A stretch of DNA of 64,000 nt from Chromatiales bacterium (lineage in GTDB: Bacteria > Pseudomonadota > Gammaproteobacteria > SpSt-1174), in contig JABURS010000034.1 of assembly GCA_014762505.1 (NCBI GenBank), positions 1 to 64,000 on the forward strand, read 5' to 3'. Made by a program: the position numbers and the translations under genes. How positions within the stretch are numbered: the stretch's first letter is position 1; each line of letters starts with the position of its first letter. A model generated the notes under the pieces. The model saw nothing but the letters and a program-made list of their open reading frames with translations. It ran no database searches and was not told the origin of the DNA. Below, piece after piece: positions 48,374 to 63,838 of the stretch.

Positions 48374-49054
48374 TCATCCCCACAACGAGCGCACGAACAG
48401 CAGCACGTTGGGGAGATTGAAGGCCGATTCGATCAGCCCCGTGAGGTACATCAGCGGCGGCCAGAGCAGATAGCCCAGCAGGCCGACCAGCAGCAGGAAC
48501 AGCAGGATGAAGAAACCGAAGGGCTCCACCCGGTCCAGCAGGGCCGCGTAGCGCGGCGGCACGATGCCGGCGAGCACCCGGCCGCCGTCCAGCGGCGGGA
48601 TGGGCAACAGGTTCAGCACCATCAGGATCAGGTTGAGGAAGATGCCCACCGCACTCATGTACATCAGCGGCTCGCCGATGAACGGCGTGCCCGTGTGCAG
48701 CATCATACCCAGTTTCATGAGGATGGCCCAGATGAGCGCCATGCCGAGGTTGGCCATGGGCCCGGCCAGGGCCACCAGGGCCATGTCCCGCCGGGGATTG
48801 CGCAGGTTGCGAAAGTCCACCGGCACGGGCCTGGCCCAGCCGAAGATGAAGCCGGTGAAGGCGAACAGGGCGATCGGCACGATCACGGTGCCGACGGGAT
48901 CGATGTGGCGCAGGGGATTGAGCGAGAGCCGACCGAGCTGCTCGGCCGTGCGGTCGCCGTAGTGGCGGGCCACCAGGCCGTGCGCCACCTCGTGCAGGGT
49001 GATGGCGAACAGGATGGGCAGCGCGAGGATGCTGATGGCCTGGATGATGCTCAT
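48374..49054 (-). CDS. M50 family (site-2 protease-like) metalloprotease
   Basis: A 226-residue polytopic intramembrane metalloprotease. Zinc ligands His21-Glu22-x2-His25 (TLHEVAHG) lie in the first helix, and the third ligand is in 'IPPLDGGRVL'. It lacks PDZ domains, unlike RseP. Found with trpS and scpA in many proteobacteria; its substrate is unknown. Confidence 0.9.
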   Translation of the reverse strand: MSIIQAISILALPILFAITLHEVAHGLVARHYGDRTAEQLGRLSLNPLRHIDPVGTVIVPIALFAFTGFIFGWARPVPVDFRNLRNPRRDMALVALAGPMANLGMALIWAILMKLGMMLHTGTPFIGEPLMYMSAVGIFLNLILMVLNLLPIPPLDGGRVLAGIVPPRYAALLDRVEPFGFFILLFLLLVGLLGYLLWPPLMYLTGLIESAFNLPNVLLFVRSLWG

Positions 49055-49127
49055 GTCCGGCGCATTATACGTGAAAGGCGGGGGGCGGTATCAGCGAAAA
49101 ACGCCGCGGCCCGGCAGGCCACAGGGG

Positions 49128-49751
49128 CTAGTGCTGGTTGAGCCAGCTGATATCGCCCAGCCCCTTGCGCAGCACCTCGGGATGGCCCTCGGTGAGATCG
49201 ATCACGGTGCTTGGCTCCAGGCCGCTGAAGCCGCCGTCGATCACCAGGTCCACCTCGTGCTCCAGGAACACCCGGATCTGGTAAGGGTCGGTCAGGGGCA
49301 TGTCCGCATCGGGCATGATGAGCGTGGTGCTCATCAGCGGCTCGCCCAGCTCGGCCAGCAGGGCCTGGCAGATGGCGTTGTCGGCGATACGCACGCCGAT
49401 GGTCTTGCGCTTGGGCTGCAGGCGCCGCGGCACCTCGTGGGTGGCCTTGAGGATGAAGGTGTAGGGGCCTGGGGTAAGGCCCTTGATCAGGCGGTGGGCG
49501 ATGTTGTCCATCTTCGCGTAGGTGGAGATATCGGACAGCTCGCGGCACATGAGGGTGAAGTTGTGCTTGTCGTCCAGGTCGCGGATGCGGCGGATGCGCT
49601 CCATGGCGTTCTTGTCGCCGATCAGGCAGCCGATGGCATAACAGGAATCCGTCGGGTAGACGACCACTCCGCCCTCCTGGATGATCTTCACCGCCTGGCG
49701 GATCAGCCGTACCTGGGGGTTTTCCGGATGGATCTCGAAATACTGGCTCAT
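49128..49751 (-). CDS. yciO: YciO-type Sua5/YrdC-domain protein
   Basis: A 207-residue YrdC-domain protein. 'GGVVVYPTDSCYAIGCLIGDKNAMERIRRIR' and 'PGPYTFILKATHEVPRR' form the nucleotide/carbamoyl pocket, and 'KTIGVRIADN' and 'LGEPLMSTTL' follow. It belongs with YciO rather than TsaC, so threonylcarbamoyl-AMP synthesis is possible but unproven. Leads the minus-strand group yciO-M50-trpS-scpAB. Confidence 0.9.
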   Translation of the reverse strand: MSQYFEIHPENPQVRLIRQAVKIIQEGGVVVYPTDSCYAIGCLIGDKNAMERIRRIRDLDDKHNFTLMCRELSDISTYAKMDNIAHRLIKGLTPGPYTFILKATHEVPRRLQPKRKTIGVRIADNAICQALLAELGEPLMSTTLIMPDADMPLTDPYQIRVFLEHEVDLVIDGGFSGLEPSTVIDLTEGHPEVLRKGLGDISWLNQH

Positions 49752-49879
49752 GCCCGACCTGAAAAACGTTGGAAAAACGGCATTTTACAGAAGCCCACCC
49801 GCGATGCCAGCCTCCGCATGGTGTTTTTCGTCCAGACGGCTTCGGGTATGATGGCGCTTTGGGAACCGACGCCGCCCGC

Positions 49880-50509
49880 ATGAAATTCCTCTTCGACTTC
49901 TTCCCGGTACTGCTCTTCTTCGTGGCCTACAAGGGCTACGCGGCCCTGCCGGCCCCGGTGGTGGACGCCATCAACACCGTGCTGCCGCTGGGCCTGCGCG
50001 CCGGCGAGGCCCAGGATGCCATGTTCTTCGCCACCCTGGTCGCGATCCTCGCCGCCTTCGCCCAGGTGGGCGTCCACTGGCTGCGCACACGCCGCGTCGA
50101 GACCATGCACCTGGTCTCGCTGGCCCTGATCGCGGTCTTCGGCGGGCTCACGCTGGCCCTGCACGATCCGCTGTTCTTCAAGTGGAAGCCCACCCTGCTC
50201 AACTGGCTGTTCGGCATCGTCATCATCGGCAGCCAGTTCATCGGCCGGAAACCGATCATGGAACGCCTGATGGCCCACGCCATCACCGTACCCGCCGAGG
50301 CCTGGCGCAGCGTGAATCTCGCCTGGGGCGTGTTCTTTCTCGCCATGGGCCTGCTCAACCTCTACGTGGCCTACGGCTACAGCGAGGAGGTCTGGGTGAA
50401 CTTCAAACTCTTCGGGCTAACGGGACTGACATTTGTCTTCGTTATCCTGCAATCCATGTACCTGGCGCGCTTCATGTCCGACGAGACGCCGCAGAACCAG
50501 GAGGACTGA
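49880..50509 (+). CDS. yciB: YciB/IspZ family inner-membrane protein (septation protein A)
   Basis: A 209-residue membrane protein with five to six helices. '[18 protein letters not shown]' at the start and '[46 protein letters not shown]' are the family core. It is needed for normal cell envelope and septum formation in enteric bacteria. The ATG at 49880 begins the conserved MKFLFDFFP. One base separates it from yciI. Confidence 0.94.
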   Translation: MKFLFDFFPVLLFFVAYKGYAALPAPVVDAINTVLPLGLRAGEAQDAMFFATLVAILAAFAQVGVHWLRTRRVETMHLVSLALIAVFGGLTLALHDPLFFKWKPTLLNWLFGIVIIGSQFIGRKPIMERLMAHAITVPAEAWRSVNLAWGVFFLAMGLLNLYVAYGYSEEVWVNFKLFGLTGLTFVFVILQSMYLARFMSDETPQNQED

Positions 50510-50510
50510 T

Positions 50511-50810
50511 ATGCTGTACGCCATCATCGGCGAGGACGTCGAGGACAGCCTGGAAAAACGGCTCTCCGTGCGCCCCGCCCACCTCGAACGCCTCGAGGCG
50601 CTCAAGGCCGAGGGCCGCCTGCTGGTGGCCGGCCCCAACCCGGCCGTCGACAGCAGCGACCCGGGCGAGGCCGGTTTCACCGGCAGCGTCATCATCGCCG
50701 AGTTCGACTCGCTGCGCGAGGCGCAGAACTGGGCCGATGCCGACCCCTACATCGAGGCCGGCGTCTATCGCCAGGTCACGGTAAAGCCCTTCAAGAAGGT
50801 ATTGCCGTAA
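50511..50810 (+). CDS. yciI: YciI family protein
   Basis: A 99-residue ferredoxin-like fold protein. '[29 protein letters not shown]' has the conserved His, and '[20 protein letters not shown]' ends it. Typical partner of yciB. Molecular role not established. Confidence 0.93.
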   Translation: MLYAIIGEDVEDSLEKRLSVRPAHLERLEALKAEGRLLVAGPNPAVDSSDPGEAGFTGSVIIAEFDSLREAQNWADADPYIEAGVYRQVTVKPFKKVLP

Positions 50811-50907
50811 GCATGCTGTGAAACCGGTCCCGGCAGACTGCCTCGGCATCTGCCAATCTATCGGGCTTCACGCCACACCCACCACCAAGGACTCAAGGAA
50901 ATCATCC

Positions 50908-51756
50908 ATGCACATGCGTCATGCAGCCCCCCTCGTCCTGATCGCCGCCCTGGGCCTTGCGGCCTGTAATGATCAGGACCGCGCCACGACCGGCAAGGAC
51001 AGCACCAACGCCGTGGCCCTCGTCAACGGTCAGCCCATCGACCGGACCACCTTCGACGAGTACATGAACATGAAGCAGCGCATGCAGCCCGGCATGCCGC
51101 TCAACCCGGACGTGGTGCTGGAAGAGCTCGTGAACATGGAGCTGCTGGAACAGGCCGCCGAACGCGAGGGCGTGCACGAACAGCCCGAGGTCGTGGCCCA
51201 GCTCGAACGCCAGCGTGCCAACGTGCTGATCAACACCCTGCTGCGCGGAAAGCTCGAGAGCATGGAAGTGGACCAGGCCAGGCTCGACGCCGCCTACCAG
51301 GAACTGCTGGCCAGCATCCCCTCGCAGGAATACCACGCCCGCCACATCCTGGTGGAGACCGAGGATGCCGCCCGCGCCCTCATCGCCAGGCTCGGTGACG
51401 GTGCCGACTTCGTCAAGCTCGCGAAAGAAAACTCCACCGGCCCTTCCGGTCCCAACGGCGGCGACCTCGGCTGGTTCACCGCCGACATGATGGTGCCCGA
51501 GTTCTCCGCCGCGGTGGAGTCCCTGGACAAGGGCGACCATACCCGCGAGCCGGTGCACACCCAGTTCGGCTGGCACGTCATCCTGCTCGAAGACGTGCGT
51601 GATACGCAGAAGCCGGAACTCGCCGAGGTGGAAGAACAGCTGCGCAACGAACTGCAGCGCGACTTCATCGACGAGTACCTGAACGAACTGCGCGAGTCGG
51701 CACTGATCGAGACGCGCCTGGACAAGCCCGCGCCGGAGAGTCCGGACGCACAGTAA
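50908..51756 (+). CDS. parvulin-type peptidylprolyl isomerase lipoprotein
   Basis: A 282-residue lipoprotein with lipobox 'LAACN' after a short hydrophobic segment (APLVLIAALGLAAC). A SurA/PrsA-like helical domain (NGQPIDRTTFDEYMNMKQRM) precedes a parvulin domain (EYHARHILVETEDAARALIARL...FVKLAKENSTGPSGPNGGDLGWF...). It probably assists folding of outer-membrane proteins. The ATG at 50908 follows AAGGAA. It is ended by a bidirectional terminator. Confidence 0.92.
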   Translation: MHMRHAAPLVLIAALGLAACNDQDRATTGKDSTNAVALVNGQPIDRTTFDEYMNMKQRMQPGMPLNPDVVLEELVNMELLEQAAEREGVHEQPEVVAQLERQRANVLINTLLRGKLESMEVDQARLDAAYQELLASIPSQEYHARHILVETEDAARALIARLGDGADFVKLAKENSTGPSGPNGGDLGWFTADMMVPEFSAAVESLDKGDHTREPVHTQFGWHVILLEDVRDTQKPELAEVEEQLRNELQRDFIDEYLNELRESALIETRLDKPAPESPDAQ

Positions 51757-51774
51757 GCGTCATCCTCACCGACA

Positions 51775-51807
51775 CGAAAAAGGGGCGTCATCGACGCCCC
51801 TTTTTCG
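51775..51807. terminator. bidirectional rho-independent terminator
   Basis: Perfect palindrome with A5 before and T5 after the stem GGGGCGTC-ATC-GACGCCCC. It serves both the PPIase gene (+) and ligA (-), which converge here. Confidence 0.93.
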
Positions 51808-51825
51808 TATCCACCCGTCTCCGGC

Positions 51826-58217
<6,392 letters not shown>

Positions 58218-58404
58218 GCAGCGAATTACCCGATGATTATTGTGATCGCGATGGTTCTGTGCGTGTTCAGGCCCCTGCCGGGGATGCCGGACCGGAACCG
58301 TCCGGGCCAACGCCTGTCATCCTGTGGGGCTTATCGCCCCAAAGCCGGGCCCGCGTCAACCTCGTGCGTCGCCCGGAATTCCCCGACCTGCCGGCCCCGG
58401 CCGG

Positions 58405-58413
58405 TGGTATAAT
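58405..58413 (+). promoter_or_regulatory. extended -10 promoter of queF
   Basis: TGGTATAAT is a perfect extended -10 (TGn-TATAAT) 53 bases upstream of the queF ATG; the -35 region is weak, as expected for this class. No preQ1-riboswitch-like pseudoknot is evident in the short leader. The rest of 58218-58404 shows no gene. Confidence 0.6.
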
Positions 58414-58466
58414 GGCGGCCTTTCGTTAAGCCGCTGATTTGTCAGCCCTATTCTTCTGGAGTCCGT

Positions 58467-58856
58467 ATGTCCACGCAGCCGAGCAAGACGCTGGAGACCT
58501 TCGACAACCCACAGCCGGAGCGGGATTATACCATCCGAATCCGCGTCCCCGAATTCACCTGCCTGTGCCCGAAGACCGGCCAGCCGGATTTCGCCATCCT
58601 GCACCTCGACTACGTGCCGGATCAGCGCTGTGTGGAACTCAAGTCGCTGAAGCTCTACGTCTGGTCCTTCCGCGACGAGGGCGCCTTCCACGAGGCCGTG
58701 ACCAACCGCATCCTGGACGACCTGGTGGCGGCCACTGCGCCCCGCTTCATGCGCCTGACCGCCGAGTTCAACGTGCGCGGCGGCGTGTACACCACGGTGG
58801 TGGCCGAGCACCGCGACCCGAACTGGCAGCCGCCCCAGCCCGTCCAGCTGCCCTGA
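58467..58856 (+). CDS. queF: NADPH-dependent 7-cyano-7-deazaguanine (preQ0) reductase
   Basis: A 129-residue unimodular QueF that reduces preQ0 to preQ1 in queuosine synthesis. Catalytic Cys34 lies in '[13 protein letters not shown]' and the QueF motif is '[20 protein letters not shown]' with its conserved Glu. 'VEHR'-like ending: VVAEHRDP. The short (Bacillus-type) form is used rather than the two-domain enteric form. Confidence 0.95.
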   Translation: MSTQPSKTLETFDNPQPERDYTIRIRVPEFTCLCPKTGQPDFAILHLDYVPDQRCVELKSLKLYVWSFRDEGAFHEAVTNRILDDLVAATAPRFMRLTAEFNVRGGVYTTVVAEHRDPNWQPPQPVQLP

Positions 58857-58903
58857 GCGGCCACCTTGCGCGGCCATCCCGAACTACCAGCCGCGATGTG
58901 GGC

Positions 58904-60205
58904 ATGACGGACACGAGCCCTCTCTACGTCGGCATCGACTTCGGCACCTCGGGTTGCCGGCTCATCGGCATCACCGCCGACGGCCGCGTGGCTCTGCAGG
59001 CCAGCCAGCCGCTGCCGCCCCCCGACAGCAACGGGGCCGGCGTGGAGCAGCCCGCCGGCCTCTGGTGGGAGGCGCTCAGCGCCCTGCTGAGCGAGCTGCC
59101 GGCCGCCCAGCGGGGACGGATCGCGGCCATCGCCATCGACGGCACCTCCGGCACGGTCCTGGTCACCGACGCCGCCGGCTGCCCCCAGGCCCCCGCCCTG
59201 ATGTACAACGACGGCCGGGCGCAGGCGGAGGCCGCGCGCATCGCCCCGCTCGTCCCCGCCGCCAGCGGCGCCCACGGCCCCACCAGCTCCCTGGCCAAGC
59301 TGCTCTGGCTGTGCGCACAACGGCCCTGTCCGCCCGACGGCCACGCCCTGCACCAGGCCGACTGGCTGGCCAACCGCCTGGCGGGACGCCTCGGCATCTC
59401 GGACGAGAACAACGCCCTCAAGCTCGGCTACGATCCCATGGCCCGGCGCTGGCCGGACTGGCTGGCCGCGACCGGGCTGGATACCCGCCTGCTGCCCGAG
59501 GTCCTGCCGCCCGGCACGCCCATCGGCCCGCTCGACCCGGTGGTGGCCCACCGCCTCGGCCTGCCGGCCCAGGCCCGCGTCGTCACCGGGACCACCGACA
59601 GCATCGCCGCCTTTCTCGCCACCGGCGCGGATCGCATCGGCGATGCGGCGAGTTCGCTCGGCAGCACCCTGGCGCTGAAGGTGCTGTCCGACACCCCGGT
59701 GTTCGATCGCGATACCGGGGTCTACAGTCACCGCCTGTGGGACCGCTGGCTGGCCGGCGGCGCCTCCAACAGCGGTGGCGCGGTGCTGGAGCACTACTTC
59801 ACCCGCCAGCGGCTGGACGAACTCACGCCGCTGATGGACCCCGGCCAGCCCACCGGGCTCGACTACTATCCGCTGGTGCGCCCCGGCGAGCGCTTCCCCG
59901 TGAGCGACCCCACGCTCGCCCCGCGCCTGGAGCCGCGCCCCGCCGAGGACCACCGCTTCCTGCAGGGGCTGCTCGAGGGCATTGCCCGCATCGAAGAACG
60001 CGGCTATCGCCGGCTCGAGGCCCTGGGTGCCCCCTGGCCCGGCCGCGTCTTCAGCGTGGGGGGCGGGGCCGCCAATCCCGTGTTCATCCGCATCCGCGCG
60101 GGGCTGCTGGCCTGCGAGATGGCTCGCCCCGTGCACACCGAGGCCGCCTACGGCGCCGCCCTGCTCGCGCGCCGCGGCAGCCTTGCCAACCCAGAGGAGG
60201 ACTGA
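58904..60205 (+). CDS. FGGY-family carbohydrate kinase (ribulokinase/xylulokinase-like)
   Basis: A 433-residue sugar kinase. The N-terminal phosphate loop is 'VGIDFGTSGCRLIGI', with 'AIDGTSGTVLVTD' containing the catalytic-region Asp. The C-terminal FGGY core has 'TTDSIAAFLATGADRIGDAASSLGSTLALK' and the ATP loop 'VFSVGGGAANPVF'. It resembles the D-ribulose kinases of cyanobacteria and plants more than bacterial xylulokinases, but the substrate is uncertain. Its stop codon directly abuts the cysZ ATG. Confidence 0.85.
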   Translation: MTDTSPLYVGIDFGTSGCRLIGITADGRVALQASQPLPPPDSNGAGVEQPAGLWWEALSALLSELPAAQRGRIAAIAIDGTSGTVLVTDAAGCPQAPALMYNDGRAQAEAARIAPLVPAASGAHGPTSSLAKLLWLCAQRPCPPDGHALHQADWLANRLAGRLGISDENNALKLGYDPMARRWPDWLAATGLDTRLLPEVLPPGTPIGPLDPVVAHRLGLPAQARVVTGTTDSIAAFLATGADRIGDAASSLGSTLALKVLSDTPVFDRDTGVYSHRLWDRWLAGGASNSGGAVLEHYFTRQRLDELTPLMDPGQPTGLDYYPLVRPGERFPVSDPTLAPRLEPRPAEDHRFLQGLLEGIARIEERGYRRLEALGAPWPGRVFSVGGGAANPVFIRIRAGLLACEMARPVHTEAAYGAALLARRGSLANPEED

Positions 60206-60952
60206 ATGCTCAAGGATCTCATCGCCGGCATGGGCTTTGCCCGTCGCGGCTTCGGTCTCATCACCCTGCCGGGCATCCGCCGCTTCGTGGCGATCCCGCT
60301 CGCGATCAACATCCTGCTGTTCGGCCTGGGCATCTGGTATCTGGCCGGTGAGTTCGAGGCCTTCATGGACCGGATGCTGCCCGACTGGCTGGACTGGGCG
60401 CGCTGGATCCTCTGGCCGCTGTTCGCCCTCACCCTGTCGATCGCGGTGTTCTATACCTTCACCGTGGTGGCCAACCTCATCTCCGCCCCCTTCAACGCCC
60501 TGCTCGCCGAAAAGCTGGAGCAGAAACTCACCGGCCAGCCGCTGGACGGGGAGTTCAATCTCGGGGCCCTGATGAAGACGGTGAAGGACGCCATCGTCAG
60601 CGAACTGCGCAAGACCGCGTATCTGATCGTGTGGCTGATCCCGCTGCTGATCCTGTTCCTGATCCCGGGGCTCAACCTGCTGGCGCCGTTTGCCTGGGCG
60701 GCCTTCGGCGCCTGGATGCTCGCCATCGAGTACGCCGACTACCCCATGGGCAATCACGGCATGCTGTTCCCGGACGAGCGTCGCCTGCTTTCACAGGAGC
60801 GCGGCCTGGCCTTCGGCTTTGGCGGCAGCGTGCTGCTCATGACCATGATCCCGGTGCTCAACTTCCTGGCCATGCCGGTGGGCGTGGCGGGCGCCACCGC
60901 GATGTGGGTGGACCGGCTGCAGGCCACGCAGGCGCGGCTGGCGAAGGGCTAG
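60206..60952 (+). CDS. cysZ: sulfate transporter CysZ
   Basis: A 248-residue CysZ-family inner-membrane protein. 'GMGFARRGFGLITLPGIRRFVAIPLAINILLF' begins it; 'PFNALLAEKLEQKLTG' and 'FGAWMLAIEYADYPMGNHG' are conserved. Mediates sulfate uptake for cysteine synthesis, consistent with cysM in the window. Its stop overlaps that of the convergent DUF2233 gene at a shared CTAG. Confidence 0.92.
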   Translation: MLKDLIAGMGFARRGFGLITLPGIRRFVAIPLAINILLFGLGIWYLAGEFEAFMDRMLPDWLDWARWILWPLFALTLSIAVFYTFTVVANLISAPFNALLAEKLEQKLTGQPLDGEFNLGALMKTVKDAIVSELRKTAYLIVWLIPLLILFLIPGLNLLAPFAWAAFGAWMLAIEYADYPMGNHGMLFPDERRLLSQERGLAFGFGGSVLLMTMIPVLNFLAMPVGVAGATAMWVDRLQATQARLAKG

Positions 60953-61791
60953 CGGCGCTCGATCCCGATCACGTTCGGCACCGGCCACAGCGAGGGCCCG
61001 CCCTCGCCGACGGCGTAGCCGCTGCCCAGGCTGCCGACGAACTCCTGCACGAAGTCGCCGCTCTCCACGTAGAGCTGCGCCTGCACCCCACCCTCGGTGT
61101 ACATGGCCCGCTCGATCCCCAGCGGCAGGGCCCGCAATTCCTCGATGAGCACGTACATGCTGTAGGGGGCGCGCACGTGCACGAACAGCACGCGCCCCTG
61201 CGCATCGGTTGCGATCAGCGCCGTGCTCCAGCGCCGTTCGTTCTCCGCCCACACGTTGCGCCCCGTGCAGGACACCATGCGGATGCTCTGCACCAGCGTG
61301 GCGTATTGCTCGCGCAGGGCCTCGAAGTCGTCGCACTCGCGATCGATGAGCCGTACCGGCGGCAGGCCGGGCACGCGTGGATCGAAGGCCAGTACCGTCT
61401 TGTCACTGGAGAGCCGCGGATTGTTCACGTGGCCGGGGGCGCGCATGAGGGAGACACTGGAGAGGAAGTCGGCCTGGAACATGCTGGCGTTGATGGCCGC
61501 GACCAGGCCGGCCTGCTGGGCCCAGCCCCGCGCCGTGTAGGGCCGGCGCGCCTCGGTGGCCGAGGCCGCCAGCAGGCGGAAACGGAAGTGCGCGGGATCG
61601 ATGCGCAGGACATGGGCGATGCCCGTTCGCTCGTCCAGCGGATGCGGCATCTCGAAACGGCCGAATTCCAGCCCGGGCTCCAGCCGCTGCCAGAGGTCAT
61701 CCGCCTGCAGGATCGCAGGCAGCGCCAGGCACAACAGGCCCAGGAGCAACAACCCCGCGACGACACTGCGTGAACTGCCCCCGTGACGCAT
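60949..61791 (-). CDS. DUF2233 / phosphodiester glycosidase-like secreted protein
   Basis: A 280-residue exported protein (signal segment SVVAGLLLLGLLCLALPAILQA). The domain resembles DUF2233/NAGPA phosphodiester glycosidases: 'AGLVAAINASMFQADFLSSVSLM', 'VSCTGRNVWAENERRWSTALIATDAQGRVLFVHVRAPYSMYVLIEEL' and 'AMYTEGGVQAQLYVESGD'. Substrate unknown. Two tandem ATGs (61794, 61791); the second is better spaced from GAGGGG. A much longer open frame upstream is a shadow of the aminotransferase. Confidence 0.82.
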   Translation of the reverse strand: MRHGGSSRSVVAGLLLLGLLCLALPAILQADDLWQRLEPGLEFGRFEMPHPLDERTGIAHVLRIDPAHFRFRLLAASATEARRPYTARGWAQQAGLVAAINASMFQADFLSSVSLMRAPGHVNNPRLSSDKTVLAFDPRVPGLPPVRLIDRECDDFEALREQYATLVQSIRMVSCTGRNVWAENERRWSTALIATDAQGRVLFVHVRAPYSMYVLIEELRALPLGIERAMYTEGGVQAQLYVESGDFVQEFVGSLGSGYAVGEGGPSLWPVPNVIGIERR

Positions 61792-61799
61792 CATCCCCT

Positions 61800-62981
61800 C
61801 TAGCCCCGGTACAGGAAGTCCTCCAGCCGTTCGACGCCCTCGCGCAGCCGGTCCAGGTTGGTGGTGTAGGCGAAGCGCACATGCTCGGCGGCGCGGTGAC
61901 GGCCGAAATCCAGCCCGGGCGTCGCCGCCACACCGGCCTCCTGCAGCATGCGGTTGCAGAGTGCGAAGCTGTCGTGATCCAGCGCCCGGCTGTTGGCATA
62001 CAGGTAGAACGCGCCCTGCGGCGTCACCGGGATCTCGAAGCCCAGTCGCCGCAGCTTGGGCAACAGGAAGTCGCGCCGCTCGCGGAAGGCCTGCCGGCGC
62101 TGCTCCAGGATCTCGATGGTCGCGGGGGCGAAGGCCGCGAGCGCGGCATACTGCGCCGGGGTGGAGGCGGCGAGAAAGAGGTTCTGCGCCAGCTTGTCGA
62201 ACTCGCGCTCGTAGCCCTCGGGCACCACCACCCAGCCCAGACGCCAGCCGGTCATGCCGAAGTACTTGGAGAAGCTGTTGATGACGAATACCCGGTCGGA
62301 GACCGACAGCGCCGTGGGGGACTCCGTCTCGTAGACCAGGCCGTGATAGATCTCGTCGACGATCAGCTGGCCGCCCTGCGCCGCCACGAGTTCCGCCATG
62401 GCGCGCAGCTCGCGGGCCGGTACCAGCGTGCCGGTGGGATTGGCCGGCGAGGCGATCAGTGCAGCGGTGGTGCGCCCCGTCCAGTGCTTGCGCAGGGCCT
62501 GTGCCGTGAGCTGGTACTGGGTATCGGCATCCACCGGGATGTACCCCGCCTCGCCCTCCACCAGGCGCACGAAGTGGCGGTTGCAGGGATAGCCCGGATC
62601 GGCCATCAGCACCTGCGCGCCCGGGTTCACCAGCACGGCCAGCACCAGCTGCAGGGCGCCGGAGGCACCGGGCGTGACGATGATGCGCGACGGCGAGACG
62701 TTCACACCGTAACGCGAGGCATAGAAGCCCGCGATGGCCTCGCGCAACTCGGGCAGGCCGGCGGCCGGCGTGTAGTGGGTGCGGCCCTCGGCCAGGGCGC
62801 GCTGGCCGGCCTCGATGATGGGTGCGGGGGTGGGAAAGTCCGGCTCGCCGATCTCCATGTGCACGATGTCGCGCCCCTCCGCCTCCAGGGCACGGGCGCG
62901 CGCCAGGATGTCCATGACGTGAAAGGGCTGGATATCCGCCATGCGGCGGGCGATACGCGGCTTGCCGTTCATGACCCGCAT
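61800..62981 (-). CDS. PLP-dependent class I/II aminotransferase
   Basis: A 393-residue fold-type I aminotransferase of the aspartate-aminotransferase-like branch. The PLP Lys is in 'INSFSKYFGMTGWRLGW'; 'SPANPTGTLVPARELRAM' and 'GVAATPGLDFGRHRAAEHVRFAY' with the C-terminal Arg follow. Amino acid specificity unknown. The start at 62981 (MRVMNGKP) is chosen, with 62972 as the alternative. Divergent from the M23 peptidase gene, with only 14 bases between starts. Confidence 0.9.
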   Translation of the reverse strand: MRVMNGKPRIARRMADIQPFHVMDILARARALEAEGRDIVHMEIGEPDFPTPAPIIEAGQRALAEGRTHYTPAAGLPELREAIAGFYASRYGVNVSPSRIIVTPGASGALQLVLAVLVNPGAQVLMADPGYPCNRHFVRLVEGEAGYIPVDADTQYQLTAQALRKHWTGRTTAALIASPANPTGTLVPARELRAMAELVAAQGGQLIVDEIYHGLVYETESPTALSVSDRVFVINSFSKYFGMTGWRLGWVVVPEGYEREFDKLAQNLFLAASTPAQYAALAAFAPATIEILEQRRQAFRERRDFLLPKLRRLGFEIPVTPQGAFYLYANSRALDHDSFALCNRMLQEAGVAATPGLDFGRHRAAEHVRFAYTTNLDRLREGVERLEDFLYRG

Positions 62982-62995
62982 GGTAGCATGCCCCC

Positions 62996-63823
62996 ATGCG
63001 TATCCTGTCCCTCCTGATCGGCCTTTTGTTCGCCCCGTCACTGTTCGCCGAGGGCCTGCCGCGGCATGCCCCCGTACCCGGTGGCGTGGCCGTCGTCGAG
63101 TTCCGGGCACCGGCAGATGCCGCCCCCACCGCCTGGTATGGCGAGCGTCCCGTCCTGGTGCTGCCGGGAGACGGGGGGCACGTGGCCGTGGTCGGGTTGC
63201 CGCTGGATGCCGCCGTCGGCACCCACGAACTCACCATCGCCTGGGCCGACAACCGCAGCACCATCCCCTTCGAGGTAAGCGCGAAGGAATACGCCACCCA
63301 GCACCTCACCATCAAGGACCGGAGCAAGGTGGACCTCAGCCAGGCCGACCTCGAACGTCACTGGCGCGAGCAGGCCGTGGTGCGCGACCTGCTGCGCACC
63401 CGCAGCGACGCCCTGCCCGCCCTGGATTTCCTGCAGCCGGTGGAAGGCCCCTACGCCAACACCTACGGCAAGCGGCGCATCATCAACGGCCAGCCGCGCA
63501 ACCCGCACCGCGGCATGGACATCCCGGCGGCCGAAGGCACGCCCATCCGCGCGCCGGCCGACGGCGTGGTGATGCACAGCGGGGATTTCTTCTTCTCGGG
63601 GAACGTGCTGTATCTGGATCACGGCCAGGGCGTCATCACCCTGTATGCACACCTGGCACGCATCGACGTGGCGCCGGGCCAGCGCGTGGCGCGCGGCGAG
63701 GTGATCGGCACGGTGGGTGCCACCGGGCGCGTCACCGGCCCGCACCTGCACTGGAGCGTGTACCTCAACCGCAACGCTGTGAACCCCGAGCTGTTCCTGC
63801 CCGAGACCACCGCCGCGCCCTAG
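62996..63823 (+). CDS. M23 family metallopeptidase (LytM domain)
   Basis: A 275-residue periplasmic peptidase with a signal peptide (MRILSLLIGLLFAPSLFA). An N-terminal beta-rich domain (residues 25-120) precedes the LytM domain. Zinc ligands are in 'NPHRGMDIPA' (His and Asp) and 'GPHLHWSVYLN' (HxH), so the catalytic centre looks intact. It probably cleaves peptidoglycan cross-bridges. Confidence 0.92.
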   Translation: MRILSLLIGLLFAPSLFAEGLPRHAPVPGGVAVVEFRAPADAAPTAWYGERPVLVLPGDGGHVAVVGLPLDAAVGTHELTIAWADNRSTIPFEVSAKEYATQHLTIKDRSKVDLSQADLERHWREQAVVRDLLRTRSDALPALDFLQPVEGPYANTYGKRRIINGQPRNPHRGMDIPAAEGTPIRAPADGVVMHSGDFFFSGNVLYLDHGQGVITLYAHLARIDVAPGQRVARGEVIGTVGATGRVTGPHLHWSVYLNRNAVNPELFLPETTAAP

Positions 63824-63838
63824 GCGCGACGATCCGGA

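Noticed and set aside
58414-58466. preQ1 riboswitch in the queF leader
   Set aside because: The leader is too short and lacks a recognisable stem plus A-rich tail pseudoknot.
60949-63327. A single 792-codon minus-strand protein
   Set aside because: Only the last 280 residues are real (the DUF2233 protein). The upstream part reads the aminotransferase gene out of frame.
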